Shown here: positions 34,691-44,391 of the stretch, in pieces
Layout of the letters: each line of letters starts with the position of its first letter
How positions within the stretch are numbered: position 1 is the first letter of the stretch
Assembly (NCBI GenBank): GCA_045837725.1
Contig: JBEWZL010000143.1
Coordinates: forward strand, 1 to 52,946
Origin: Vermamoeba vermiformis
Taxonomy: Eukaryota > Tubulinea > Echinamoebida
Length of the DNA: 52,946 nt
Direction of reading: 5' to 3'
The notes under the pieces: model-generated
Told to the model about the DNA's origin: nothing
Databases searched by the model: none
The model's input: only the letters and a program-made list of their open reading frames with translations
Made by a program: the position numbers and the translations under genes

Positions 34691-34917
34691 CTCTTCGAAA
34701 TTAAATTGCCTCGACCCGAATCAAGATAAAAATATGCAAATGCTCGTTTAAAGTATAATTAGATCAATATTGTGCCCATTAATAATGGAGATTTTAAGGG
34801 TGGTTCGGAGAAAGATTGATCTATTTTGTCTGCGTCTCGTAAATATCGAATTTGTTCTTTGTTTTATCACTCAAAGAACTGATTACATCACCGCCTAACG
34901 ATATTAATTTAGTTGCA

Positions 34918-37900
34918 ATGGCCGATGATTTGCCGCCCGATCCGCCGAGTAAGTTGTTTGATACAGGAATAGTGTGTTCGATTATTAATGTGATGTTGCA
35001 GACAATCAAAGCGAAGATCGTCGTTGGGCGAATGAACAAGAAAAGGTCGCACATTTACTCAAGTATTTGGACTATGATCTCATTACAGCCGATCTTCACA
35101 CGCATCTCATGGGAATGGGAGATCACTCGTTCTGGATCGATCAAATCATGCGAAGCTACCTATTTACAATGAAAAATCGAAAATTGGAATCGTTGGAGTG
35201 GTACGGTCCTCTTTGCTATCGCCAACTTCCAAACTTGGAGATCGTGTTGAAGAACACTGAAGAAGCAGGGAACTATTCTGCTCGCTACGATAACAATGAC
35301 GTGGAAATGAAGGTAATGAGCTTCGATTTTTGCTATAAGACTCTCTAACGCAGATAACATTAGCTTCGAAATGATGGTTTCCATTTTACTTTGCATCCAA
35401 CTTCAGATCCGTTTATGTTCGATGTCGTCAGAGAACATCAGAACCAAGAAATAACAAAGCACTTCAAGATAAGCAACTGGGGTCTTTTAACTCACGTTGG
35501 CTGTGAGTGGAATGCCGAATCAAGCAACGGAATTGTGAACGTAGATGCCGTATGTAGCGACTCTGCATGAGCAATCAATCTAATTTCGTTTAATCCTTAG
35601 AAATCCAAGGCAAAGCAAGATTGGCTAAAAATTGGCTTGCCACAAGATGCTTGGCGAGTTAACACTATACTAAATTGGCATGACCTCAAACCAGTCCCGT
35701 TTGAAGACCAACTTGTCGTCAATATTCTTCGACTTCACCGAGAAAGAAGCTGGATGAATCTCCCTCTGTCCACATCGCTGTGCAGGCAGTTGATGTCAAT
35801 GGAAGAAGCTTCAAACACGTTGTCCTGGGACTGGAAAGCAGCACTCAACTTCACCACCGACGTAGTATTTGATATTGAATCATTTCAAGATTCGATGCAT
35901 ATTGCAAGAGAATTCGGAGAGGCCAACGTTCTGCACGAAATAATTGCTCGGCTTGCTTTAAATCGCAATGGTGACAGTGATCGCTACCTCAAGAAGTACA
36001 TGTTCTTCAACGTGAAGACACAGCAATTTGACTATCAATGGGGAATCACCAACACTGATCTATGCTATCTTATGGAAGTACGCAGCGGGACAGAACTCGA
36101 AGCGAAGGCAACACTTGCTCAAATTCGCAACTGCTTCACGATGCTCAACGTCGACGGCTCAGCACCATCAAACGCTGATTTGGTTCATCGATTCAGACGT
36201 CACTTCACCCCCGAGTTTTACCCGATGCGTTTCAAGCTTCGTGATCCAATCCTCGAGCAACATCCATACACACTCACACTTCTGCTCAAGAACGTCTTGA
36301 AGAGCTACTCGCTATCAAGAACAAGCTATGTCGAGTTCTCGCTGGGGTTGAGCACTTTGATAACACCTTGGATCTACAAATACTTGGTTCACGAATCAAT
36401 TTGGAACGCAATTCCCAGTCCCGAAGTGAATGCCGAACGACCAATGATGAAATACAGATTCTTGATTGCATTTTCCCGCAACAGCGTGAAGCTTCCTATT
36501 GACGGAGAATTACGCACGGCTACAGATAGTGAAGAAGCATGGAACTTCTTAGTTAAATCTCCGAACATTGCGATGGCACACTCATTCAACCCTGAAGCTT
36601 ATTCGGACTACGAACCATTCTTCAAACAACTGCATGCAATTTTGTCCTATCTGAAGACAACCAAAGCTTACCAAGATAGCGAACGCGGACTTTTGAAGGC
36701 AGTCGTTGGCTTGGATTTTGTTTCTGATGAACTCGGATATCCGTACTGTCCGTTCATTCAAGACAAATGGCTCGATTTGGCATCGAAGTTCAAGCTTGGC
36801 ATTCGTTTGCATTGTGGCGAAGGTGTTGTTCGAGAGAAGAAAGGACCCATTAAAAGAGCAATGTACGCTCACATGTACATCATGGCACTAGCGATCCGTC
36901 GCATTTGCGCTCGTGGAATCAAGTGTAGAATCGGTCACGGAGTTGCATTTCAAGACTGTATAGTTGAAGAGTTGACTGAAAAGAAGAAGAGCTATGAGCG
37001 CGTTCCTTCCTCTCGCTCGTATTGCATTCCTGATGGCACACGATCCCTAACTCCATTCTTGGCTCTCATCTCAGATTTGTTGGTCGAAGTGAACATCACC
37101 AGCAACTCGTACCTTGTTCAACATGCAGACTCGTCTTCGTTGATCAAACTGCTTGACCACTGGCTTCTATGCACTGATGACGATGGTGTGTGGGCACCTC
37201 CACCGTGTGCTCATGATCACAGACTCCAAGCACTCGAGTATTGTCGTGCTATATCAATGGGTTACATCGACCAAGATGACCTGCATAAGGCAGAACGTTG
37301 GCGAGAGTTCTGTTTTGATCACTCAGAACCAGAGCAAAAAGAGACTCTGAAGCTGGAAGATACCTGGACGTGCAAGTTTCATCCTATTCGTGCCTACGCC
37401 ATGATCTCCCTGGCATTGTGTACCCAACCAGAGGTTTGGAGCGATTCAATTCTTTCTCTTGGGTTGACCGAACTTTTGCACTCATTTGGCTTTTACGATG
37501 GATTTGCAAGATTCGCGAAAACGATCACTCCGTTTGCCGAGCGCTTGACGGATACGACATTTTGGCACAGCAAGGATCGTAAAATTCAGTACTTCCTACG
37601 AGTACTGAATCCAGATGGGTCATTCTATGGATTACTGCGCTCATTGTTCTTGGGCTACGACGAGTGTCTTCAACTTATTTGGTATGAACGAGACATCAAG
37701 GCACTTTGTGATATAGATTGTCCGGTACCGCCTCTGTTGCCCAAGTACACAAACAATGCTGAAGCCAGACGAGCAGAAGCAAAGAAGCTACTCAGGCTAT
37801 CCAAGGCTGCAGCAAAACAAATCGTTCATTGGATAACAGACGTTCGCAACCTGGCCGAAGAAAAGAACGATTCGGACTTGATTCGATGGATGAACTCACG

Positions 37901-40749
37901 CTCATCCCTTCTCAACGAACGTGGTCGTTCTGAGATGAAATATGCTACCAAATACAATCAATCCAATCAGTTGGACTTGCACGAGGGTCCGTACGACGAA
38001 TCTCTCTTCAGCAAGTGGCTACAGAAGAGTGCAAACGATGGCGTCTGGAAAACAGTTGTCGAGAAGTCCGAAAAGATCAAGGACTTAGAAGGACTAATTC
38101 TCTGCGAATCGAAATTTTTGCAACCAAGTATCGCAGACCAGCAAGATGCGCACAACTTCTTCCACATCATTTGCAACATGCAAGACCAGGACTGGTATAT
38201 TCGCCCTCTTCAGCCCAGCTATCTCGGAGAGCACGTGCACATTGACACCCCTGATTTAGAGGAATTTCACACAACTATTACCAAGGATGACAGAGTTCCT
38301 CTTGTCTGGTACCGTGCTGCGTTGTCAGTTGCAAAGCGATTATTTCCACTTACTCAGTCCGTACGATCGAGTGATGCAATCAATAAGAAGGCCAAAGATG
38401 AATATGAGAACAATCCGCAAATCATTCGCATTGCTGGCGTTGGCTACGCAGGATCAGCCATCGCAGTTCTTGCTGGACTGATGATTGCAACGGAATTTCA
38501 TCACCAAGAGGCAGTGAAGAAAACGTCAGTCTCAAACGAAGTAGTTGTTTGGACGTATGGCGGCAAGCAGTTTGGCTCCAAATCGTTCCACAACAAAGTC
38601 CACGACTTGTGCGCTTACAACTTGGAAATCACTCAGTGGCGAAGCTTGCAAGATCTTGAATCTCGAACTGGCGAGATCGACTCGTTGTTCTCACCTCCGT
38701 ACTGCTACCTGAAAGACATCTTGGTTTACCCAATTGGACCACCAATGATAATACCATGGGGCCTACGACCTTCTTGGCATTACTTCACATTGATGCTTCA
38801 TCACCTTCCTCCATGTATGGAATTCCGCAGCAAGATAACGAAACCAAACGAAATGAACATCTTTTTCGCTGATGACAAGAAAGACTTGAAGTCTCTCGCT
38901 CAGTCTCTCTACTTCCCTGAATGCACATTAATATGCACACATGAGGACCAACGTGATGAAAATACCGACTACGGCCCTCTAACGGAAAAGAATCCGAATG
39001 TGCAGGCTATCCCTATGAACAAAGTCAGAATATCACCATACGTATGGAAGTGGCATCCTCAACAGCGCAAGAGCTGGACCGACATATTCAATTGGACTCC
39101 CGTGCAAACAACAATGCGACTTCTTGCAGATTTATTGCTTGCAATACTTAGCCTTCCCGACGATATCATCATATCGCTCTCTCCAAATCAATGTGATATC
39201 GTAACATTCGTTACAATGTCCCCAACAGACGTACAGGAGTTAAATGATGCAATAGCACGTTATGCCAGAAAGTCTGGACAGAAAAAACTCCCGCACTTCA
39301 TGAACCTCATGAACCGACAAGACACTTTCAACGAAGAGTACTGCTTGCTTCTCTTGGACCTCACGTACTTGCGTAGAAGCTCTGATAATAACTCACGCAC
39401 CTCCAAGATCAGGCGACAGCTGGAAAAAGCGTTTTCAACAACAATCAAACCCTTCCGTCATCCAGAGAGCGATTTAATCACGAACATGGAAATATTGCTC
39501 ATTACTCTGCAAAACAGCAACGCTTGCAATCCCTTTTTGCGTTTCATTCTCAGTCAGCTTGATAATATGATAGACGAACCAAACGTGCACTTGGACATTG
39601 GCAAATTCAAATCGGATGTTACCCAACTACTCCGCCGTGGCTCGCCAAATGATTACGAAGCCTGGAAATTGAAAACGGAGATTGACGACGCGATGGACTA
39701 TTACAGCAAGTACAAAAAGAAGTTCGACAAAGCCGAAGTCGGTTCATACAAGTCGTTTGATTTGGCCCTTTCACTCTACTTTTTGAGCGGCGAAGACAAA
39801 ACCCAAGTCTACGAGGTGATGTTACGACAACTTTGGAATGTTTCAAATTGGTTGATTGTACGAATTGAACACCAAGATATTGCCGAAGTTAAAGGTCTGT
39901 GGAAGTACAAGCTTGAACAAGTACAAGCAACACTCGATTTTTTGCAAAACGAAAAAGAAAATATGTCAGAAGAATGCAATTACACCTACAACGTGGAACT
40001 CCAAAAGTTCAGAATCCTCACTAATGAGATGAATGCAAGTGGTACATTAAAATGGTATCGGTTCACTCGTTTCACATTTCTAATTCATTTCAGACGGGTG
40101 GAAATCGCTTCACAAGACTCTCAATTCATGGCGTACAATGACAACGAGAAAGAATCACGTTCTTTTGGGCAACGCACTTTTCCGATACCTTCAGGCCGTT
40201 GCAGAGCCAAATAACGATTTGCTATCAAGTTGCAAAGATTTGGTCAATCGCTTAAGCCACATCAAGAATGATCCCGTTGCCCCGTGGGTTAAAGGATTGT
40301 TACTTTACGAACTTGGACTGTTTGAAAAGGATCGCAGCTATTTCGTCAAGGCTGTCGATGTGTTCTCAACGATATGGAAGACGGGCGTTCAGCCAAAGGA
40401 CAGATTCTTGATTGCCTTGAACGCTGCATGTTGCTCAGCGAGAGTCGGAGACAAAGGCCACATAGCGCAAGCAGTATCTTGGATTGGTAACTTCTTCGAA
40501 GTGCTTGAAATCGCTGACGACATCGATCGCAAGGTGGCGTTTGTTTGGCTCGAAGACGAATTGGAAAGCAAAACGGGCGACTTGAATAACCCTCAACTTA
40601 AGCAAATCATTGAACCATGGTTCGACGAAACAAAGTCACACTTTGGAGGCAAGCCTGCAACTCCTCAAGTTTCAAACGTTGCCAAGCCTTCGACCCCTCA
40701 ATCTTCGCAAGGTGAAAATCTTTCAGTCCAAGAGCAGCAAGAAGCTTGA
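34918..40749 (+). CDS. Giant adenosine-deaminase-superfamily protein 1 with pseudo-lipase-like region, 5 exons, 1874 aa
   Basis: Exons are 34918-34948, 35002-35312, 35364-35549, 35601-40041 and 40094-40749 (5625 nt). All metal and catalytic motifs of the ADA fold are present: HTH at 43/45 (ADLHTHLMG), HCGE with His580/Glu583, RIGHG with His622 and TDD at 702/703. Between the first and second motifs there are about 535 residues instead of about 200, so a large insertion splits the barrel. Near 1122 a segment reads IAGVGYAGSAIAVLAGLMIA then VVWTYGGKQFGSKSFHNKV, like the nucleophile elbow and next strand of class-3 lipases, but with Gly where the Ser should be. The last about 200 residues look TPR-like. 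It is likely an intracellular nucleoside or nucleotide deaminase; substrate unknown. No signal peptide is seen. Confidence 0.85.
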
Positions 40750-41091
40750 ATCAAGTTTGCGCTAGGGATTGCGCTCAAAAACGTTTTTGACGGTGCAATG
40801 CCGTTTTTTAATTTTACAGAATTGAATTAGTTGAAACGTAAATAAATTTTTGGTTTTATTCCATTCGATCGCGTCTCATCCGGATTTATGAACCCATCGC
40901 TAAATTAAAGCAATAAATATCAATAATATAATATTCACATACTTAACATGCAATTTATCTCCAAACAAATGTTGTACGCAAGATCTGAATTTTTCTGGTG
41001 GAACGTAATAATTCACTTTATTTTCGCTTGCCACTCGAAAATATCGCTTCAAATATCCTGTAACGATTAAGAGCGCTATCCGTAGCGCTCG
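40750..41091. other. 3' flank of ADA-like gene 1
   Basis: About 340 bp. AAATAAATTTTTGGTTTTATT near 40841 is conserved after the ADA-like gene 2 stop and probably marks polyadenylation. Nothing else is supported. Confidence 0.5.
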
Positions 41092-41099
41092 TCTCGTGT
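41092..41099. repeat. Target-site duplication, left copy
   Basis: TCTCGTGT directly abuts the left inverted repeat and is repeated exactly at 41618-41625. Confidence 0.85.
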
Positions 41100-41617
41100 G
41101 GGACCCGTTTAAGTAAATCGGGCCGGACTGGAAAACGGACGTACAAAAACCGACCCGACATTAGGCCGGCTTAAGTTGAGATATCCTTTACACCACGATA
41201 CCGTACTTACCCACCTATTTTTTATGATACCTTGGGCCTACTTTACCGTAACAATTTCGATGCGGCCACGAATGGTGACAGTACCCCTCCCATAGCAGAT
41301 TGCATCGATTTCCAGATCTCCATCATAGAAGCCAAAGATCAAATAAATTCTGCCATAAAACACCATAATCTATGTAGGGCATCCTATCTTACAAGGCATA
41401 AGTGCTATCATGATGAGATTGAATGGTGGGATCTACGAGATTCGTTCCAAAGCATTTTCTTTTAAAATCACCTTCCAGTCATGTAGCCCTTAGGTGTCGC
41501 CAGCATATCCCAACTGGAGATAGGTGATTTGGTGCTAGTCCGGCAAACCGGCAAAAGGTCGGCTTTGAAATCGGACGTCGGTTTTTCAGTCCGGCCCGAT
41601 TTACATAAACGGGTCCC
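41100..41617. mobile_element. Non-autonomous hAT-like DNA transposon, 518 bp
   Basis: The element is bounded by inverted repeats of about 43 bp: 41100-41142 begins GGGACCCGTTTA and continues AAATCGGGCCGGACTG, and 41575-41617 is its reverse complement with about three mismatches. It is flanked by a perfect 8-bp target-site duplication, TCTCGTGT. An 8-bp duplication and GGGCCGG-type termini fit hAT superfamily MITEs; Merlin-type elements are the other option. The interior carries further GGCCGG/CCGGCC sub-terminal motifs and no transposase. The good match between the two ends and the intact duplication suggest a fairly recent insertion. Confidence 0.85.
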
Positions 41618-41625
41618 TCTCGTGT
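41618..41625. repeat. Target-site duplication, right copy
   Basis: TCTCGTGT follows the right inverted repeat immediately and equals the left copy at 41092-41099. Confidence 0.85.
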
Positions 41626-42484
41626 TCAACTTAAATAATTCGTAAACAATAATTTTTATTGTCGTTAATTTTAATAAACTCTCATACACACGTAAGCAAT
41701 CTTACATATCAAAATATGCTGCGACTTCCTACTCTTGAAATCGTTGTCATGTGGATTCGGTCGAGCAAATCCGCTTTGTTCTCGCCACCACGATCAAGAC
41801 GGCGATGAATACAATACTTTTTCCTCTCTCCGTTGAGTTCTATGGGTGCTCTCGCTTATCCGGCATAGCGCTTGTTGGGGATAACAGGCGTGTTGGCGGG
41901 AACGAATTTAATTGATCTAAGTTGCGTGCATGATTCAAGGAGTTAAAACACAAACAACATGTTAAGACCGCGCAATAACGTCAACAACACGTGATGGCAT
42001 TCAACCAATGCGCGCGTTCGTTCTTCAAGAGCTAATCGTTTATCAGATTGCAAGCATCTCGTCTGCTTGTCCAGCAAATACAAGCCGTAAATTAAAACCA
42101 ACGGTAAGTGGACAATTTTCTATATTTTTTGAGGCCAGCCTGGCAATTTTTAGAACAAATAGCAATTTTTTAGATCACGATAAAAATTAGTTTCTGCTAA
42201 CAAATGCATTTGCTGTCTCGTTTATGCTCATTTAGATGTGATATTATATTACGAGTTAAAAGGCGATACTAACAAATCTTGAACAGAGAAAAACAAGATA
42301 ACAAACCAGATCACTTACACGCTTAGATAACAAAGCAATACACTTTGAACTCGTACGTCGTCTTTTTATCCACGGACCACACTACGTCGCAGAGCTATTG
42401 CACGGAATAACTCTGGCGAAGTCTATTTTGAAAGCTTAATTTGATTTTATCTTGACAAGGGTTCGAAGGTATGTCTTTTGAACG
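41626..42484. other. Spacer between transposon and conserved element copy C
   Basis: About 860 bp with mixed composition; 41740-41920 is more GC-rich than the rest but shows no convincing exon, tRNA or rRNA segment. Confidence 0.45.
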
Positions 42485-42537
42485 GCGGAATAACATTCGT
42501 TCAAGTCATCTTTCCTTAAAATAGACCCTTCTATCTA
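42485..42537 (-). promoter_or_regulatory. Conserved upstream element, copy C (inverted)
   Basis: The reverse complement reads AGATAGAAGGGTCTATTTTA then AGGAAAGATGACTTGAACGA and ATGTTATTCCGC, matching copies A and B. It sits about 170 bp upstream of the gene at 42707 but points away from it. Confidence 0.5.
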
Positions 42538-42706
42538 AATATCGAAGCGTTTCTGTCAATTTTATTATTGTTCATCCTATTTTAGTCGGCTGCCCTACCT
42601 TGGGCCAGGCCCCATTTATGCTGAAAATTCGGGTGGCACAAAAGGATATAAGGCTTTAACCCCATTCTAACTGTATTTATCTTCAGCTACTCGCATCATC
42701 ACCACC

Positions 42707-43558
42707 ATGGCTCGAAGAAGTTTGATGGTGAACGACAACTTAGTCGACATTAGCCATAGTTTCGACGTACCTCTGCCTGACAAAGTCTTCAAAATCAATG
42801 CACGCGACAAATCTTTGAATTTGCCCGCATGCATCACGGACTTACCGAACTACGAATTAAGAGAACACCTTTACTCATTTAAGACCGCCTCAGCTCTTGG
42901 ACTCTCCTATGGCCCTTTATCGAGCAATTGGAACTTGACATCCGACGACAAAGTTTACATCAGCGAGGTCGTCAAGTACAAAGATATCTTCGACGGGAAC
43001 CTGACAATTCGCTATGGCGTTGGCATGCGCGTCTTCTATCAACTGAAAATTCTGAACACTGAGGCAAAAGTGTCAAGTCTCCCTCTCATTCTGGCTTCAG
43101 CGCAGTTTGACTACATCAAAGCGAACGTCGAAGTAAAGGTCATTGGAGTGCCGACATTCACCGCACCGATGAGCACCACGTTGTCGATGGAATCTTACCA
43201 GACGATCCAGAAGGCGGTGGAAGCGTTTCAATCGATGATCCAAACCGAGAACACTGGCATTTCTCCGCAAATATTATCGATCGCTTACGATGACCACAAA
43301 CTTACTAACGTCATCGATAAGTACGATAAAGTGTCCGCTCAGTGCTTTGCGCTCAAGATGATTAAGAAAGGATACACTCGTTCACAAGCATTGGCCAAAT
43401 GTCCAAAAGCTCCTGCGGGGTTTAGAGACGAGGTGGATCAAGTATTCAGCGACTTTAGTTCCTTGGACTCAAACGTGGCTGCGTGGTACGGCACTAGACT
43501 TTTAAAGAACTTGTCTGTAACATACCACGACAAATGGGATCAGTCCAACCCGTATTAA
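42707..43558 (+). CDS. Unrecognised single-exon protein, 283 aa
   Basis: An ATG in a strong CACCACCATGG context opens one uninterrupted frame to TAA. There is no signal peptide and no transmembrane helix. The N-terminal half is beta-rich (DKVYISEVVKYKDIFDGNLT, IRYGVGMRVFYQLKIL, FDYIKANVEVKVIGVPTF) and the C-terminal half helical (ESYQTIQKAVEAFQSMI, DEVDQVFSDFSSLDSNVAAW). I do not recognise a family. The absence of introns is odd next to intron-rich neighbours and could reflect lateral transfer or retroposition, but codon use does not look foreign by eye. It lies between the two giant ADA-like genes. Confidence 0.75.
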   Translation: MARRSLMVNDNLVDISHSFDVPLPDKVFKINARDKSLNLPACITDLPNYELREHLYSFKTASALGLSYGPLSSNWNLTSDDKVYISEVVKYKDIFDGNLTIRYGVGMRVFYQLKILNTEAKVSSLPLILASAQFDYIKANVEVKVIGVPTFTAPMSTTLSMESYQTIQKAVEAFQSMIQTENTGISPQILSIAYDDHKLTNVIDKYDKVSAQCFALKMIKKGYTRSQALAKCPKAPAGFRDEVDQVFSDFSSLDSNVAAWYGTRLLKNLSVTYHDKWDQSNPY

Positions 43559-44089
43559 CTTTTAAATAGTACTAATTATCGGTGTTATCGTTCTCAGTAT
43601 TCATAACAGTTTTTTGCGTTACAAATAAAAGATCTCGGATTCGAATTTTGTTGCATCGCTCATGTTCTTAGTTTTAGCGGTTATCTTGTTATCGAGCCGC
43701 AAATAACATCTTTACTTAATACTTTGTTCGTTTCCTTTTGTTCCAAACAGACAATCGCGGTAGGGCGAAATTCGATTTTAACTTAAAATAGCGAACTGGA
43801 ACAACACTCGCCTCTTCAATATGATCTTCAAATTATTATTGGACCTTACCTGTGCGTTAAGTACAGAAATTAACACTCTAATTGGCACGCAGCATGTTTG
43901 GAGCAAGATGGGCTAAAACCGAGTTGACGGTAAGCCATGTCCCCTTATTTTATTACAATAATTTGCACGTCGTAATTAAACGCTAATTTGGGCATTAAAT
44001 TGAAATGTAAGACCAATCCGATCGAATCCAATTTTAAATAAATTCCGAGCTTGATAATTAAAAAAAATACTAGTTTTGGGAAGCGCTTT
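43559..44089. other. Spacer upstream of giant ADA-like gene 2
   Basis: About 530 bp, AT-rich, with an AATAAA at about 43624 as a likely poly(A) signal for the 42707 gene. No supported gene. Confidence 0.45.
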
Positions 44090-44142
44090 CAGATAAAGGG
44101 CTCTATTTTAAGGAAAGATGACTTGAACGAATGTTATTCCGC
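44090..44142 (+). promoter_or_regulatory. Conserved upstream element, copy B
   Basis: The core CTATTTTAAGGAAAGATGAC followed by TTGAACGAATGTTATTCCGC sits about 250 bp before the ADA-like gene 2 start. Homology with gene 1 continues beyond it (GGTGGTTCGGAGAAAG near 44270; TTAGTTGCAATGG at the start codon), so the whole upstream region was duplicated with the gene. Confidence 0.55.
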
Positions 44143-44391
44143 TCTTGAAAATTAAAAATCGTTCAAAAAGGCATCACGCCGCCCTCGACCCCGAATCAAG
44201 ATAAAAATTTGCAAATGGTCGTTTAAAGTATAATTCGATCAATATTATACTCAAATAATGGAGATTTTGGAGGTGGTTCGGAGAAAGCTTGATCTGTTTT
44301 GTCTTGCGCAGCTTAAATATCAAGTTTGTTCATTGTTTTATCGCTCAAAGAACTTATTACATCACCTTCTAACGATCGTAATTTAGTTGCA

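Noticed and set aside
40034-40214. End of the first long frame of ADA-like gene 1 as a true C-terminus
   Set aside because: A GT-AG intron at 40042-40093 leads in phase to 656 further coding bases conserved in gene 2.
41232-41465. Possible coding frame inside the hAT-like element
   Set aside because: It begins with TTG, has no homology I recognise and lies in a non-autonomous element.
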